Of a stretch of 64,000 nucleotides of DNA, positions 1-10,300 are shown one piece after another. The position numbers and the translations under genes were made by a program. The stretch spans positions 2,356,001 to 2,420,000 of the forward strand of contig JAALGY010000033.1 of NCBI GenBank assembly GCA_032358165.1. The letters are read 5' to 3'. The stretch's first letter is position 1. Each line of letters starts with the position of its first letter. Origin of the DNA: Diplosphaera chodatii (lineage: Eukaryota; Chlorophyta; Trebouxiophyceae; Prasiolales; Stichococcaceae). A model generated the notes under the pieces. The model ran no database searches. It was not told the origin of the DNA and was given only the letters and a program-made list of their open reading frames with translations.

Positions 1-1
1 T

Positions 2-811
2 GCACTGAACGCCTCAGCACGTGTCTCGCAGAATGGTGTACAGCCGGGCGCCCGGTCAAACCCGCTGGTAGGGTCCGGCCAGCGGCGTGTGGTGCTGGAG
101 GCAGTCCGGCAGCAGGCTCCCACCCCGAAGAAGGCAACGCCGAAGGCCACGCCGAAGGCGACACCGAAGCCTTTGACGCCCAAAAGCTACGGCCTCCAAG
201 GCGGGCAGACCAGCTGCAAAGTCCTCACCGCCGGCAAATTCCTCATACACTGGCGGCTGGACGCCACGCCTGCTCGCGCAAAGACGGTGTACGGTGCACT
301 GCAAGCCGTCATTCCAAAGGGCTACGAGTCGAAAGGCATCTGGATGGGCTTTGGCATGAGCGACCCGGCAAATGAAGGAGCATATATGTATCAATCGGAC
401 GTGGTTGTGGCAGGCTTCAAAGGCACCAGTTGCTTTGCCAAAGACTTCTACCTAAGCGCTTACCAGGAGTGCGGACAGCCTAAGGGTCAACCAGCGTATG
501 GAGCGTGCGGCGACTCCACCTTTGCGAAGAACTCAACAGCCAACAATGTTGCCTTGACGGCCTGCTCAATCAAGAATGGCGTTGTCACTGTGGAGTGGCG
601 GCGGCCAATCAAGGCATCGGACAAATGGGACAGGAGCTGGCCAACTGGTGTCGGCCAATACTTTGTGCACGCCATTGGGCCACTTGCGCCTTCGGCAACG
701 ATAGCAAACCCTGTGCTGCGGCAGCACTTCGATATCACACCGACCGCGTCAAACTACAAATTCAGCTTGGGGACGACCGCCGCTCGGTGCAAGGCCGTGT
801 TGAAACGGTAG
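2..811 (+). CDS. DOMON-domain protein, 3' part of gene
   Basis: The reading frame is open from the left edge to the TAG stop at 809-811, so the true start lies outside the window. A linker with repeated ATPK units (about 111-180) is followed by a roughly 190-residue domain. It holds the motifs GKFLIHWRL, GIWMGFGMSD, YMYQSDVVVAGF and a C-terminal FVHAIGPL, which fit the DOMON beta-sandwich family. DOMON domains bind haem or sugar and are usually extracellular or in cytochrome b561 proteins. No b561 helices follow here. Several cysteines (for example in SCFAKDF and YGACGDS) could form disulphides, as expected for a secreted or wall protein, and the P/T/K linker fits a secreted algal protein. 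No intron is visible in the part seen. The family call is from pattern only; cargo and location are inference. Confidence 0.65.
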   Translation, partial: ALNASARVSQNGVQPGARSNPLVGSGQRRVVLEAVRQQAPTPKKATPKATPKATPKPLTPKSYGLQGGQTSCKVLTAGKFLIHWRLDATPARAKTVYGALQAVIPKGYESKGIWMGFGMSDPANEGAYMYQSDVVVAGFKGTSCFAKDFYLSAYQECGQPKGQPAYGACGDSTFAKNSTANNVALTACSIKNGVVTVEWRRPIKASDKWDRSWPTGVGQYFVHAIGPLAPSATIANPVLRQHFDITPTASNYKFSLGTTAARCKAVLKR

Positions 812-1198
812 CAGGCAGCTGGTAGTAGGCATGAGCTCTGCGGTAGGCAGGTCTGTGGGCCGGCAACACTGCAAGACAGAGACATAGCACCTCGAGATCG
901 GCCCCGTGGGCTCCATGCCAGGACTTATGGGGAACGAGCAATTATGTCTTATTGTTTGACATGAGTGTGTTTTTGTGAGCACTAGCACCAATCCAGACGC
1001 AGCCAGCTAGCCGGCCATTGATTTTGCTGTACAAAACTCGGCAAAAACTGTCTATCGACTTGTCTGTGTCACGACCCTCTCAGCATTTAGTTATATATTG
1101 TAATCTGCCTAGTCCACAGATGTGGCTACCCGTATCATACATCCAGAACAACGACGAGCTACAATAAACTCTCAAATTATTGCAAGCAAATTGAAGCG
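812..1198. other. Convergent 3' intergenic region
   Basis: This 387-base stretch lies between the stop codons of the DOMON gene (+) and the NAA60-like gene (-). It is AT-richer than its surroundings and holds one TGTAA at 1099-1103. I see no ORF with coding character. Confidence 0.6.
1099..1103 (+). terminator. TGTAA polyadenylation signal
   Basis: TGTAA is the standard poly(A) signal of chlorophyte green algae. It lies about 290 bases after the DOMON gene stop, in AT-rich sequence. Function is inferred from motif and position. Confidence 0.5.
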
Positions 1199-2391
1199 TC
1201 ACGCTCCACTGCCGCGGAACATGCGCTGCAGCCACAGCGGGCCAGGCATCACGCCAGTAGTTACAGGGGGCCTGGAAGCGCTGCCATTGGCTGAGGGCGG
1301 CACTGCAACACAGGAGCTGGCATGGCCCAGGAAAAGGCCATTCTTGCGGCGTGGCCCTATGCAGGCTGTCAGGCTGCGCAGCTGAGACAGCGCTGCCCCG
1401 AGCACTGCGACTGCTGGGAAGTGCTGCTGATCCTTCAGCAGGTGCACCAGCAGCATTGCATCGTACTCAGTCCGCTGTGGGTCTGGCTGCCGCCCCGTGC
1501 TGCAGCATCAGTGAGTGAACACATCCTCAGCATGGCTGAAGAGGTTGGCAGAAACCACATCCACCAAGCATTCTGCAGTGGCCCGTGTCAATCTGCTCAG
1601 GATCGGCGGGGACCTGAGGTTGTAGAACCCCTTCAGCAGAGATGCCTCCCAGAACCCGTGGCGCTGATAGAAGGCGGTCGCAGGGGCGTTGTAACCCGCC
1701 AGCACGTGCAGGTATATCGCCCGGCAGCTCAGCTCCCGGGCACGCCGCTCCACCAGCCGCAGCAGGTCGCTCGCAATGCCCTGCAGATGCGTCGCGGTAT
1801 GATGCAATGAGGTGACGACAGCATTCAGACCACTCCGAAACGAGCCACACCAGCGAGTTGCAAACTGATCACTTGATGCCCCACAGCCAAGTAGCCAAGC
1901 AGTCGGGCACAAGGAAGTGCCGACATCAGCATGGTGGCACCTTGCGCTGCAGGGTGGGCACGGTGCCGATGGTGAGCAGGTACACCACGGGCTCCTTGTC
2001 CAGCAGGGGGCTGTCCAGGCCCATGAGCCTGCGGTCCACGGGGTCCGCCTCCGCCAGCAGCGCCAGGCGCGCCGTGATGAAGCCCATCATCCCGCGCTCC
2101 CGCCCGCTGGCGTCCCTGCCGGCAGCGGGGTGAACTGGGTTATGATCCTGGCACAGCGACTCACCGTGAACGACAGTCCCAGGAGCACATGCTGGCACCG
2201 CCGATGATTGAGTTGCTAGGTCTTCGGCCACAGGCAGCTTCCCAACGGCAGCGCACGTGTGCAGCGCCGCCCAGGAGAAGATGTTGTCGTGGCCGCGGAC
2301 CGCCTTCTGGAAGAACAGCATCTCATAGTTGAGCGGGAACAGCGCCGCATGCAGCTGCTGCAGCTCATCCTCGTCGCCTGGGCAGAGCGGC
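1199..2391 (-). CDS. NAA60: NAA60-like GNAT N-alpha-acetyltransferase
   Basis: Four exons can be joined in phase on the minus strand: 2391-2257, 2115-1941, 1780-1614 and 1499-1199. Order: PLCPGDEDELQQLH with LFPLNYE and FFQKAVRGHDN; then GMMGFITARL and VVYLLTIGTV; then the acetyl-CoA loop QRKGIA, created across the second splice junction; then CRAIYLHVLAGYN and AFYQRHGF; then YDAMLLVHLL. This is the order of NAA60 (HAT4), which acetylates N-termini of membrane proteins on their cytosolic side. The plant enzyme is at the plasma membrane. The last exon carries a roughly 70-residue tail rich in A/P/S/R with no clear helix. The first coding exon, upstream of 2391, could not be fixed: the acceptor at 2391 needs two bases from an earlier exon. 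Confidence 0.82.
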
Positions 2392-3641
2392 CTGCAGGCG
2401 GCACGCAGGGAACGTGGCAGCTGGTCTCAGATGTGGAAGCGGTTCTGTTCTGCAAACAACCTTCATACACGGGTATCACAACGGTACCGTGAAGGGCCAC
2501 TGCTACTGTTCAGTTTAACGAGCGATACTACTAACCACTCGCCTGTATCTCAGTGATGGAAATTCTGCATGGGTGAGAGCTACATCTGTTTGGCCACTGC
2601 GCAGCTGCTCGCCAGGTGGCGCTGGCCTGTGTGCAACCTTGCATTGGCTGCCGGGTGCCTCTGCCGCTGGATGGGCCTGATGCCAGCCTGCCTTGTGGTC
2701 GTCAGCTGCGCTGATGTAGGAGACGCGTGCAGCACTGTCCAGCAGTGCAGACATGCGCTCCACAGGCAGTGGCGCCGTAGCCGTGCTGCCTCAACGCGCC
2801 TGCAGCTCCAACAACACTGAATTGATACACTAGCAATTTGCGCATGACTGATGTGCACATCGCAGTGTCAGGCTGTCCGCTGCAGAGGTGCACCTGCATG
2901 ACGCCGCTGAATTCACATGCAGCAAATGGTGTTGGCTCACCTCTATCTAGCTGCAGCTGCGCGTACAGTGTAGGCACTGTCTATCGCCTATGCCACTGTG
3001 CTGTGTCGGCGGTGAGATGCAGCGGCACTTAGTGCGGTATGGCGACGTGATGCGACTATTGCTGGCACTGCCCGTTCTGCTGATGCAATGATGCCACACG
3101 TGATGTGTAGGGCTTAGTTCGTCGAACATGAGCCTGACCTCTGACCCCTGTTCCGCGGACCAGCAGTGATCTGTCATACCACAAGCAACTCGCAGCTTTG
3201 GTCGGCAGGCGGTATATAGCGAGGCGTAGTGGCCACGACAGGCGGCCAGGCTCCGCTCTAGGTGAAACGCCAGCAGCAGCAGCAGCAGCACCGGGAAGGA
3301 TCCGCGATGATGTCCAACGTGTCGAGTCCCGGCTCCTGGGTGGTGAGAGCACCTCCCTGCATCGCTTCGATCTGCCAGTTCGCAGACAGCACCTAGCGCA
3401 TCTGCTAGCCTGCCGTGCTTCAAAAGCCAGGTGTCAAGGTAGCGCCCACCGGCGGACTGCAGCCATCGCATGCATGAACGCGTGGCACATTTCTAATCTG
3501 GCTAGCTTTCGAAGCGGTTCAGCGCGCTTCGTGTGTGTGCAGCCGTTGCTGCCACAGATCTTTGAGGTGCTCTGATCAGCCAGTGGGGAGCTTGAACAAG
3601 CTGCTGATCAGGCAGGAGTGACCCAAGGCGACCGCTTTGCT
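2392..3641. other. Divergent intergenic region / NAA60 5' exon zone
   Basis: This stretch lies upstream of both the NAA60-like gene (-) and the headpiece gene (+). It must hold the missing first NAA60 exon and both promoters. A minus-strand ORF at 2947-3471 has no recognisable content, and its leucine run is only the CAG tract at 3271-3290 read on the other strand. I saw no TATA box or conserved coding signal. Confidence 0.4.
3271..3290 (+). repeat. CAG trinucleotide microsatellite
   Basis: About seven perfect CAG units in the region between NAA60 and the headpiece gene, apparently outside any exon. Confidence 0.9.
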
Positions 3642-6535
3642 ATGCAGGACGACATGTCGGCAGTACTGAACAAGGTTCCGCAGCTCAGCAATGGGTTGCC
3701 TGGCGCCCTGGATGAGCTGACGGCTGAACCCACGGCAGCCACGGGCAGCGCCGCAGCATCTGTGGGCACTGAGCAGGCAACAACGGCATCTGAACAACCA
3801 GCAGCTCTCGTGGAGCCCAGTGACGAGGTAGCGGTCGCACCGCCAACCTCGTCCAGACACGCTGCTGCAGCAGCGGCACCCGCACAGCAGGCTGCTGCGC
3901 AGGCAGGAGCACCTGCTGGAGCCGCCTCAGACTCTATTGCAGCTGTGGCCGACGAGCCACAGGCAACTTCGGCAGCAGCTCCACAGGGAGAGGGAGCCGC
4001 AGCAGACGGACAAGCCACAGAGCCGGAGGCACGCGCTGCTGCACCTGCACTCAATGAGACCGAAGCCTCAGGCGCAGGGTTCAGCACGCCGGTCAAGGCA
4101 GAGCAGCCGGCGTCAGAGCAGCCCTCGCTGGAGACGCCAGCGGCGGTGCGCAGCCTGACCGGCGTGGCAGAGGGCTTCCAGGACCCCTCGGCCTCGGCGG
4201 CCAAGACCAAGCGGTCGGCGGCCGACGTGGTGGCCGCCTCCCTGGCGGAGGCGGCGCCCGTGCCGGCCGACGAGGCGGAGTACGACACCTTCCACGAGGC
4301 CGTCGACGAGGAGCTGCAGCAGGCCAAGGTCAGCCGCAGAGGATCCACACCATCGGCCTGGGCCGCGCACGGCGGATGACCCATGTTGCTGACGCTTCTG
4401 GCGATGAGGGGGCTGACTCGCTTGCGCTGTGCGTCGCAGGAGGCGTCCTCCGTTGCGGAGGCAGATCCATCATCAGGCGCAGCGGACGACATCCTGGCAC
4501 AGATGTCAGGCTTGCACCCCGGCACGCCGGATCCAGCTGCACTGGCTGCCGCCAGCGCTGATGAACACAGCCCAGCCAAGGCCAGTGCGTCTGTCGAGCA
4601 GCAGGACAGCAAGCCCACCCAGCCGGCAACAGCAGCACCACCAGACCAAGCGGCACCAGACGATGTTGGCACATCTGCGCCGTCATCTGGAGGCAAGGTC
4701 GACGCTGCTGCACCAGCTGGCAGCCAGTCAGCCACACCATCGGCCGACCCAGCGCCCTCCAGCGACAGCGTCCAGCCACCTGCAGGCGAGGCTGCAGCTG
4801 CAGGTGTGGACCCGCCACAGGCGCAAGCCGAAGCTGCTCCGTTGCCCGCGCCTGATGGTGAGGCGCCTGCACAACCGTCGTCGTCAGCGGCTGCATCGCA
4901 AGTCACAGGCACTCCCAAGCAGCAGGAGCCCAGCAGCCCAGCGACAGGCAGCTCAGCCGAGCCGGCCGCAGCACAGCTCACACCAGAGCCTGCGCCTACC
5001 GCCAATGGGACAGCCCAGGTGATGCGTCCCGTCCCATTGACGCCTCAGCCGAGCAGAGCGCCGCCCATCCGTGATCGTGTTGGTGGGTGCCTTGGCTGCA
5101 AATCAATGCTGACCACCTGACGTGGCCGCCACAGGAGCCTCACAATGCACAAGAGCTGCAACGAACACCATCGTCTATTGCTGCGCGGATCGCGGCCCTT
5201 AAGACCACACCGCCCGCAGCTGACAAGCCGCCCAACACGCCAACAGATCTGCAGACGGGGCCGTCCAATGGCGAGACAACGCCCAACTCTGTGCGCGCCT
5301 TCCTCGATGCCTTCTCAACAACCTCATGGCACAAGATGTGGACCACCCGCTTCCCAAGGGATGCTGGCAAGCGCCCAATAGCACTGCGACTTCTGCGGGC
5401 AAGCTAGGAATGGCTGCGTCATGAATGCTGCAAATGCTCCAGGTGAAGGCGCGCATCGCGGCGATGCGCCGCACATCGGAGACGCTGCAGGGGGACACCA
5501 GCCCGCGGTCCAGCGTCCCCCGGCCATCGCCGAGCGCCTCCCCCGTGCGCCGCTGGAGCGTCGGCACGCCCAAAGCCCCGAGCGCATCGCCAGCTTCTGG
5601 TGAGCAGTGCTGTGCTGGCAACGTGTGGCTTGACTGGACTGCTTTATCGCGAGCGTCGGTGCAGCCATGACGCTGTGCAGCTGCCTTTCGCCATCATGCT
5701 ACAGCATGTCAATCTTGCGCAGGCGAGGTGGTGGCAGAGACGGTCAAGCCGAAGGCAGAGCTCAAGTCATTCTGGGAGGCGCATCAACCAGCAGACGGCA
5801 GCCCAGTCAGCCCGCCGCGTCGCAGCCACGTCGACAGCTCCAATGCTGGCCGCAAGTGGCAGGTCAGTGGGAACAAGCCTGCGGATGTGTGCCGCCAATG
5901 AGGCTACATGAGTGTCATGTGCACCCGATGCGCCCACAGTTCACCAGCCCACTGATGCCCACTCTCCGCTGCACACATATGCGCAGGTCAAGCTGAACAT
6001 GCCGCTGGCATCTGGCAAGGTGTCCGATCTGTCCTACTACCGGCAGCCCAAGGCAGCGGACGCCTCGCCGCCAGCGCCACCACAGGAGTTCAAACACAAG
6101 GTCGGGGATGCCACCTTCCCGCTGGACGAGCTGAAGGGTGAGGTTATGTTGTGAGGTGTTGGCAAGTCTCGTCAAAACCTGGGTCAGTTGAGAGTGGGTA
6201 TGTCTTGTGCTACTACTGCTGGTTCAGGGTGAGCACGGTCGCGTCACCGGTTGCGTCGATGCACTGCAACAGGCATGAATGCGGACCATGGTATCGACCC
6301 CGCTAACAAGGAACTGTACCTCAGTGATGAGGACTTTCAGACCGCCTTCGCAATGGACAAGGACGCCTTCAAGGCGAGTCCGCACGGGGCGCTTGGCATT
6401 TGTTCGTCCACATGCACGATGCCATGAAAGTATCTGTGCCAAACACCTTTTTCCGAGCCGGACATGTTGTGTCGACTGCAGGGGAAGCCGAAGTGGCGTC
6501 AGGTGCTGCTGAAGAGGCAAATTGGGGTGTTCTGA
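3642..6535 (+). CDS. Villin-headpiece (VHP) domain protein with disordered N-terminus
   Basis: The first 500 or so residues are A/P/S/E/Q-rich low complexity, with an acidic patch (EAEYDTFHEAVDEELQQ) before the first clear intron near 4327. Middle exons carry ARIAALK, ARIAAMRRTSETLQ and ELKSFWEAHQPADG. The last three exons build the headpiece: FPLDELKG (6118-6143), then GIDPANKELYLSDEDFQ and MDKDAFK (to 6373), then PKWRQVLLKRQIGVF and TGA at 6533-6535. The C-terminal basic patch and last hydrophobic residues that bind F-actin in villin are kept. Gelsolin repeats are absent, so severing is not expected and actin tethering is more likely. Start: ATG at 3642 in the first long open exon. The final intron (6374-6481) appears to begin with GC. 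The headpiece is certain; middle exon joins are approximate. Confidence 0.8.
6374..6481 (+). other. Probable GC-AG intron inside the villin headpiece
   Basis: The upstream exon ends AAG and the next bases are GCGAGT. The acceptor is TGCAG at 6477-6481. Only this junction keeps the headpiece frame (phase 0). The nearby GT dinucleotides I tested gave the wrong phase. AG|GC(A/G)AGT is the usual form of the minor GC-AG intron class. Confidence 0.7.
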
Positions 6536-7307
6536 TCAGCAGCATGCTGAGTAGGTGGATGGCTTGTGATGCTAGTTACACCAAAGTGTCGAAAATTCCT
6601 CGGGACGGCAATTGTTGCATTGCATTGACAGCCGCACTGTGTTGCACACATACAATCATTGTTGTCAGAGCATTCTGGTTTTGAGCTGGGTTGGAGGACA
6701 CGCTGCAAATTGTGCCGCGTGCTTGCCGGCATGATGGTGCTTGATTGGGACTCGACTGCTCTGCATGCACGACATTTTTTTTCAGCAGTTGACGAGTGTG
6801 GTAGTGCATCTGAGGGTCAGTCAGAAATTGCCTGTCGATTGGCAGATGCGGCAAGGTGTCGCTCGAAATGCGTCAGTGAAGGGCTATCAAGCGGGTGCGA
6901 CGACAGTCGCACCCGGTGCCGCCGATGTTTCCGCTGCTTGCTGACCGCTCGCTCCTGGGCGGTGCCCTGGCATGAGCTAACTCCGGCACTTGCTATGCCG
7001 AGCTCCCGGGCACATCTGCGCTGCACATGCTGTGCACTGCTCCTGACCAGTCGCAAAAACAGCGCGCTTGTCATTTGTGCGGCGTCTGACGACGAGTTGC
7101 AACAGTGCCCATCTGCATTTCCGATGTATGTCGGACATCGACAGAGGCCTCCCTCTTTGGATTCAGCGAGTGACATAAGCACTGCAATGTTCAAGAAATT
7201 ATTGCTCGATTGCTATCCCACCTCCCATGCGATGACAGCTGCCGGCATGCATGGGGTAGCAGCCGTGTGAACGGCTGGCGGCCGCAGCAGGCATTTGCAT
7301 TGCCAAC
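6536..7307. other. Intergenic region, headpiece gene to RPA2
   Basis: A 772-base region between two plus-strand genes. It should hold the headpiece 3'UTR and the RPA2 promoter. A 203-codon ORF at 6659-7270 (+) is cysteine- and arginine-rich without family motifs and is probably chance. Confidence 0.5.
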
Positions 7308-10300
7308 ATGTTGCGCGGGCAGGCGCAGGCGGAACATGTACCGGATACTCTGCAGCAGCTCGTTGCTCCACATATCGATTCATTCAACTATTTTGTGGGC
7401 GAGGGGCTGGCGCAGGTGGTGCAGCACCTCCCGGCGGCGGAGGTGCGCAAGTCCGCTCTGGGAGGGATGGAGCAAGCGCATAGCTTCAAAGGCGTCAAAC
7501 AGACAAACATGAACTTCCACTGAGGCTGGCACGCCAACTCGGTTGCATGTTCCCATCGCAGATTGAGCATCCTCTGACGCAGCAGCGGCACTTTGTCTGG
7601 TTTGAGAACCCGGTGGTGCTGCGGCCGCTCAAGGACACAGGGCTGTCGTCTGCCGATGAGCGCCTGTTCCCTCGTGACTGCCGCGAAGGGGTGCGCATGG
7701 TGCTTGGCATCATGTCACCCTGCAGATGCGCCAAGGCTGCTCAGCTGCAATTCTGGTAAATGCAGATGCCTTGCGATGTCATTCATGCTTCCCAGCATCA
7801 ATCTGACGTCAACACAACACACGCAGGCGATCTCGTACAGAGCGCCGCTGCAGATGGATGTGTGCTACCAGATGGAGGGCGGCGCTGTGCAGCGCTTCAA
7901 CCGCCGCTTTGGCCTGCTGCCCATCATGGTGAAGTCGGAGGTCTGCTACCTGCACAGCCTGGACAGGTGCGCCGAGCCCCTGGGCTCCACGATTGCGCCG
8001 CCTTCAGCCATTTCCTTGTGAGCCTGTGCAAGTGCAAGTGCAAGTGCCGTTCAGCTATCCTGCTCGAGAGAGCGCACTCTACATGAGTACCCTGCAAGCT
8101 AGAGGCATTGGGGACGCCACTGCACGACAGGGAGGGGCTGGTGATGAAGGGTGAGGAGAGCACGGAGATGGGCGGGTACTTCATCTGCAACGGCATCGAG
8201 CGCATCATTCGGATGATCACGCTGCAGCGGCGGCACTACATCATGGCACTGCGCCGCGGCGCCTACCGCAAGCGTGGCGCCAACTACACTGAGAATGCGA
8301 CTCTGCTCAGGTGCAGTGCTCCACACTGGCACGTCGAACCTCAGAGGAGGGTCAGCATGTCTCATTGGCACCAAGAAAGGAATCTCGTTGGACCGAGCCA
8401 ATAGGGAAGCTTTCGAGAGTCGTGTGCTGAACCCCACGCTGGTGTACCTCAGGTCCTCATGAGCTGGTGTGGTGCTTTAGGTGCGTGCGCGGGGATGAGG
8501 CCTCGGCAACAGTCCGGTGCCACTTCCTGGTGGACAGCACCGTGAACTTCGCATTCACAATCCGCCGGTCAGAGTACTTCATTCCTGCCGGGGTGCTACT
8601 CAAGTGCTTCCTGGACGTTTCGGACCGCGAGCTGTTTGCACAGATGCTGGCGCTTGCCCCTCAGGTGTGTGACCAGTCTGTGGGGTAGTGAGGGGAATAA
8701 TTTGTACGAGTTATCTGGCTTGTCATCTGGCACAGACTGGGGCTCAGTGTCCACCACACGCGCAGCAAGCTGCACATCTGCCAATTCATGAGCAATGAGT
8801 CAGTCGTGTATGTATGTTTGAACAACATCCTCACCTTTTTAGAGCCCATGTTGGCACCACCACTGTGACAATGCAGCGCCTGCTGTCCAACCCATGACGA
8901 GTCTGGCATTTGTTTCCAGACGTCAAGCTTGATCCAAGTGCAGACATTCCCCGCAGGTCGGCGACGCCAAGGAGGACAAGGCCAGCGTGCAGTTCCTGGC
9001 AGAGCGTGCAGAGCTGCTGCTACGGGTGGCGGCCAGCCATGGGCTGCGTTCCCGGCAGCAGGCACTGCAGTGGCTGGGGTCGCACTTCCGAGTCGCCCTG
9101 ATGGCGCCGCAGCACCTGTCTGACACAGAGGCAAGCCTCCAAAGGGGCACCAGCCTCCATTGCATTGCTGCTGGAGCTGCTACACAACATCCGCAATGAC
9201 GCTTGGTACTGCCAGCTTGATGCGGCATGTGTGGCAGATTGTGACTCAGGCTGTCAGTACCCTGCAGGGTAGCACGAAACACAGACATCTGAACTCATTG
9301 AAGCTCTTTGCGCTTGCAGGTTGGTGAGCTGCTTCTGCGGGAGCACATCTTCATACACCTGGAGCAGCCGGTGGACAAGCTCAACACCTTGATTCAGGCA
9401 CGTGGAGCTGCATGACCATCCGGTGGTTGCTACCACCCGTCATGTTATGCACTGCCTCTGCAGTGTTGAACACCAACAGAGAAGCGGTCTGTCTCGTTGA
9501 GCTGCGTCGTCAGTTGCATGGCAGATGCCCTGTTTCGGCTTGACTCTGTTGTGGTGCGCAGATGCTGGGCAAGCTGTACGCTCTGGTCGACGAGCAGTGC
9601 TGCGAGGACAACCCCGATGCACTCACATTTCACGAGGTGCCTGTTCTTTCAACCATGCACTGCATCTAGTGCAAAAATGCCGTCTGACACACCCGATACA
9701 AGAACAGTTTGCCAGCGAGCATGCACCTGTGCCAGGTGCTGTTGCCGGGCCACCTGCTGATGCGCTTCACGCGCGAGAAGCTGGAGGACTGCCTGGCGGC
9801 GCTCAAGGAGGGCGTCGCCCGCGACGTTGCCCGCGCCCCTGATGCCGTCAACCTGCAGGTGCTGCCGCGGCGCTGCGTTCACCAGGCTGGCAGCTGCAGG
9901 CTGGCAGCTGAGCGTCTGAATGCATGCATGCTGCCTGTGGCGGAGCCTCACGGCTCAAGTTCCTCGCAACCTCAGGCCGCCCTCAGGTTGTCTCATCACG
10001 GTATTCCAGATGTGTGATGCCACGACACCTGCTGCAGGACGAGTCGTACATGCGCAAGCTGGCGGATCGCATGCCCGACATCGGCCGCAAGATGGAGTAC
10101 ATGCTGAACACTGGCAACCTGGTCAGCAAGTCGGGCCTGGACCTGTCGCAGTCCAGCGGCTTCACTGTCGTCGCGGAGAAGCTCAACTTCTTCAGGTGAG
10201 CTGCGCACCCGAGCAGCATGCATAAGCAGAGGGATCCCGAGTGAGGTATGCGATGCATCATCTCGCCTCGTTGTCCGGTCTCAGAGCCGGAGATGGGCCC

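Noticed and set aside
3608..5005. 465-codon ORF on the minus strand, A/S/G/C-rich
   Set aside because: It is the antisense of the low-complexity exons of the headpiece gene. GC-rich A/P/S coding leaves the opposite strand stop-free. No domain, and the plus strand leads in phase to a clear headpiece.
6659..7270. 203-codon plus-strand ORF between the headpiece gene and RPA2
   Set aside because: Random-looking Cys/Arg-rich composition, no domain, no splice context, and it lies where a 3'UTR and a promoter are expected.
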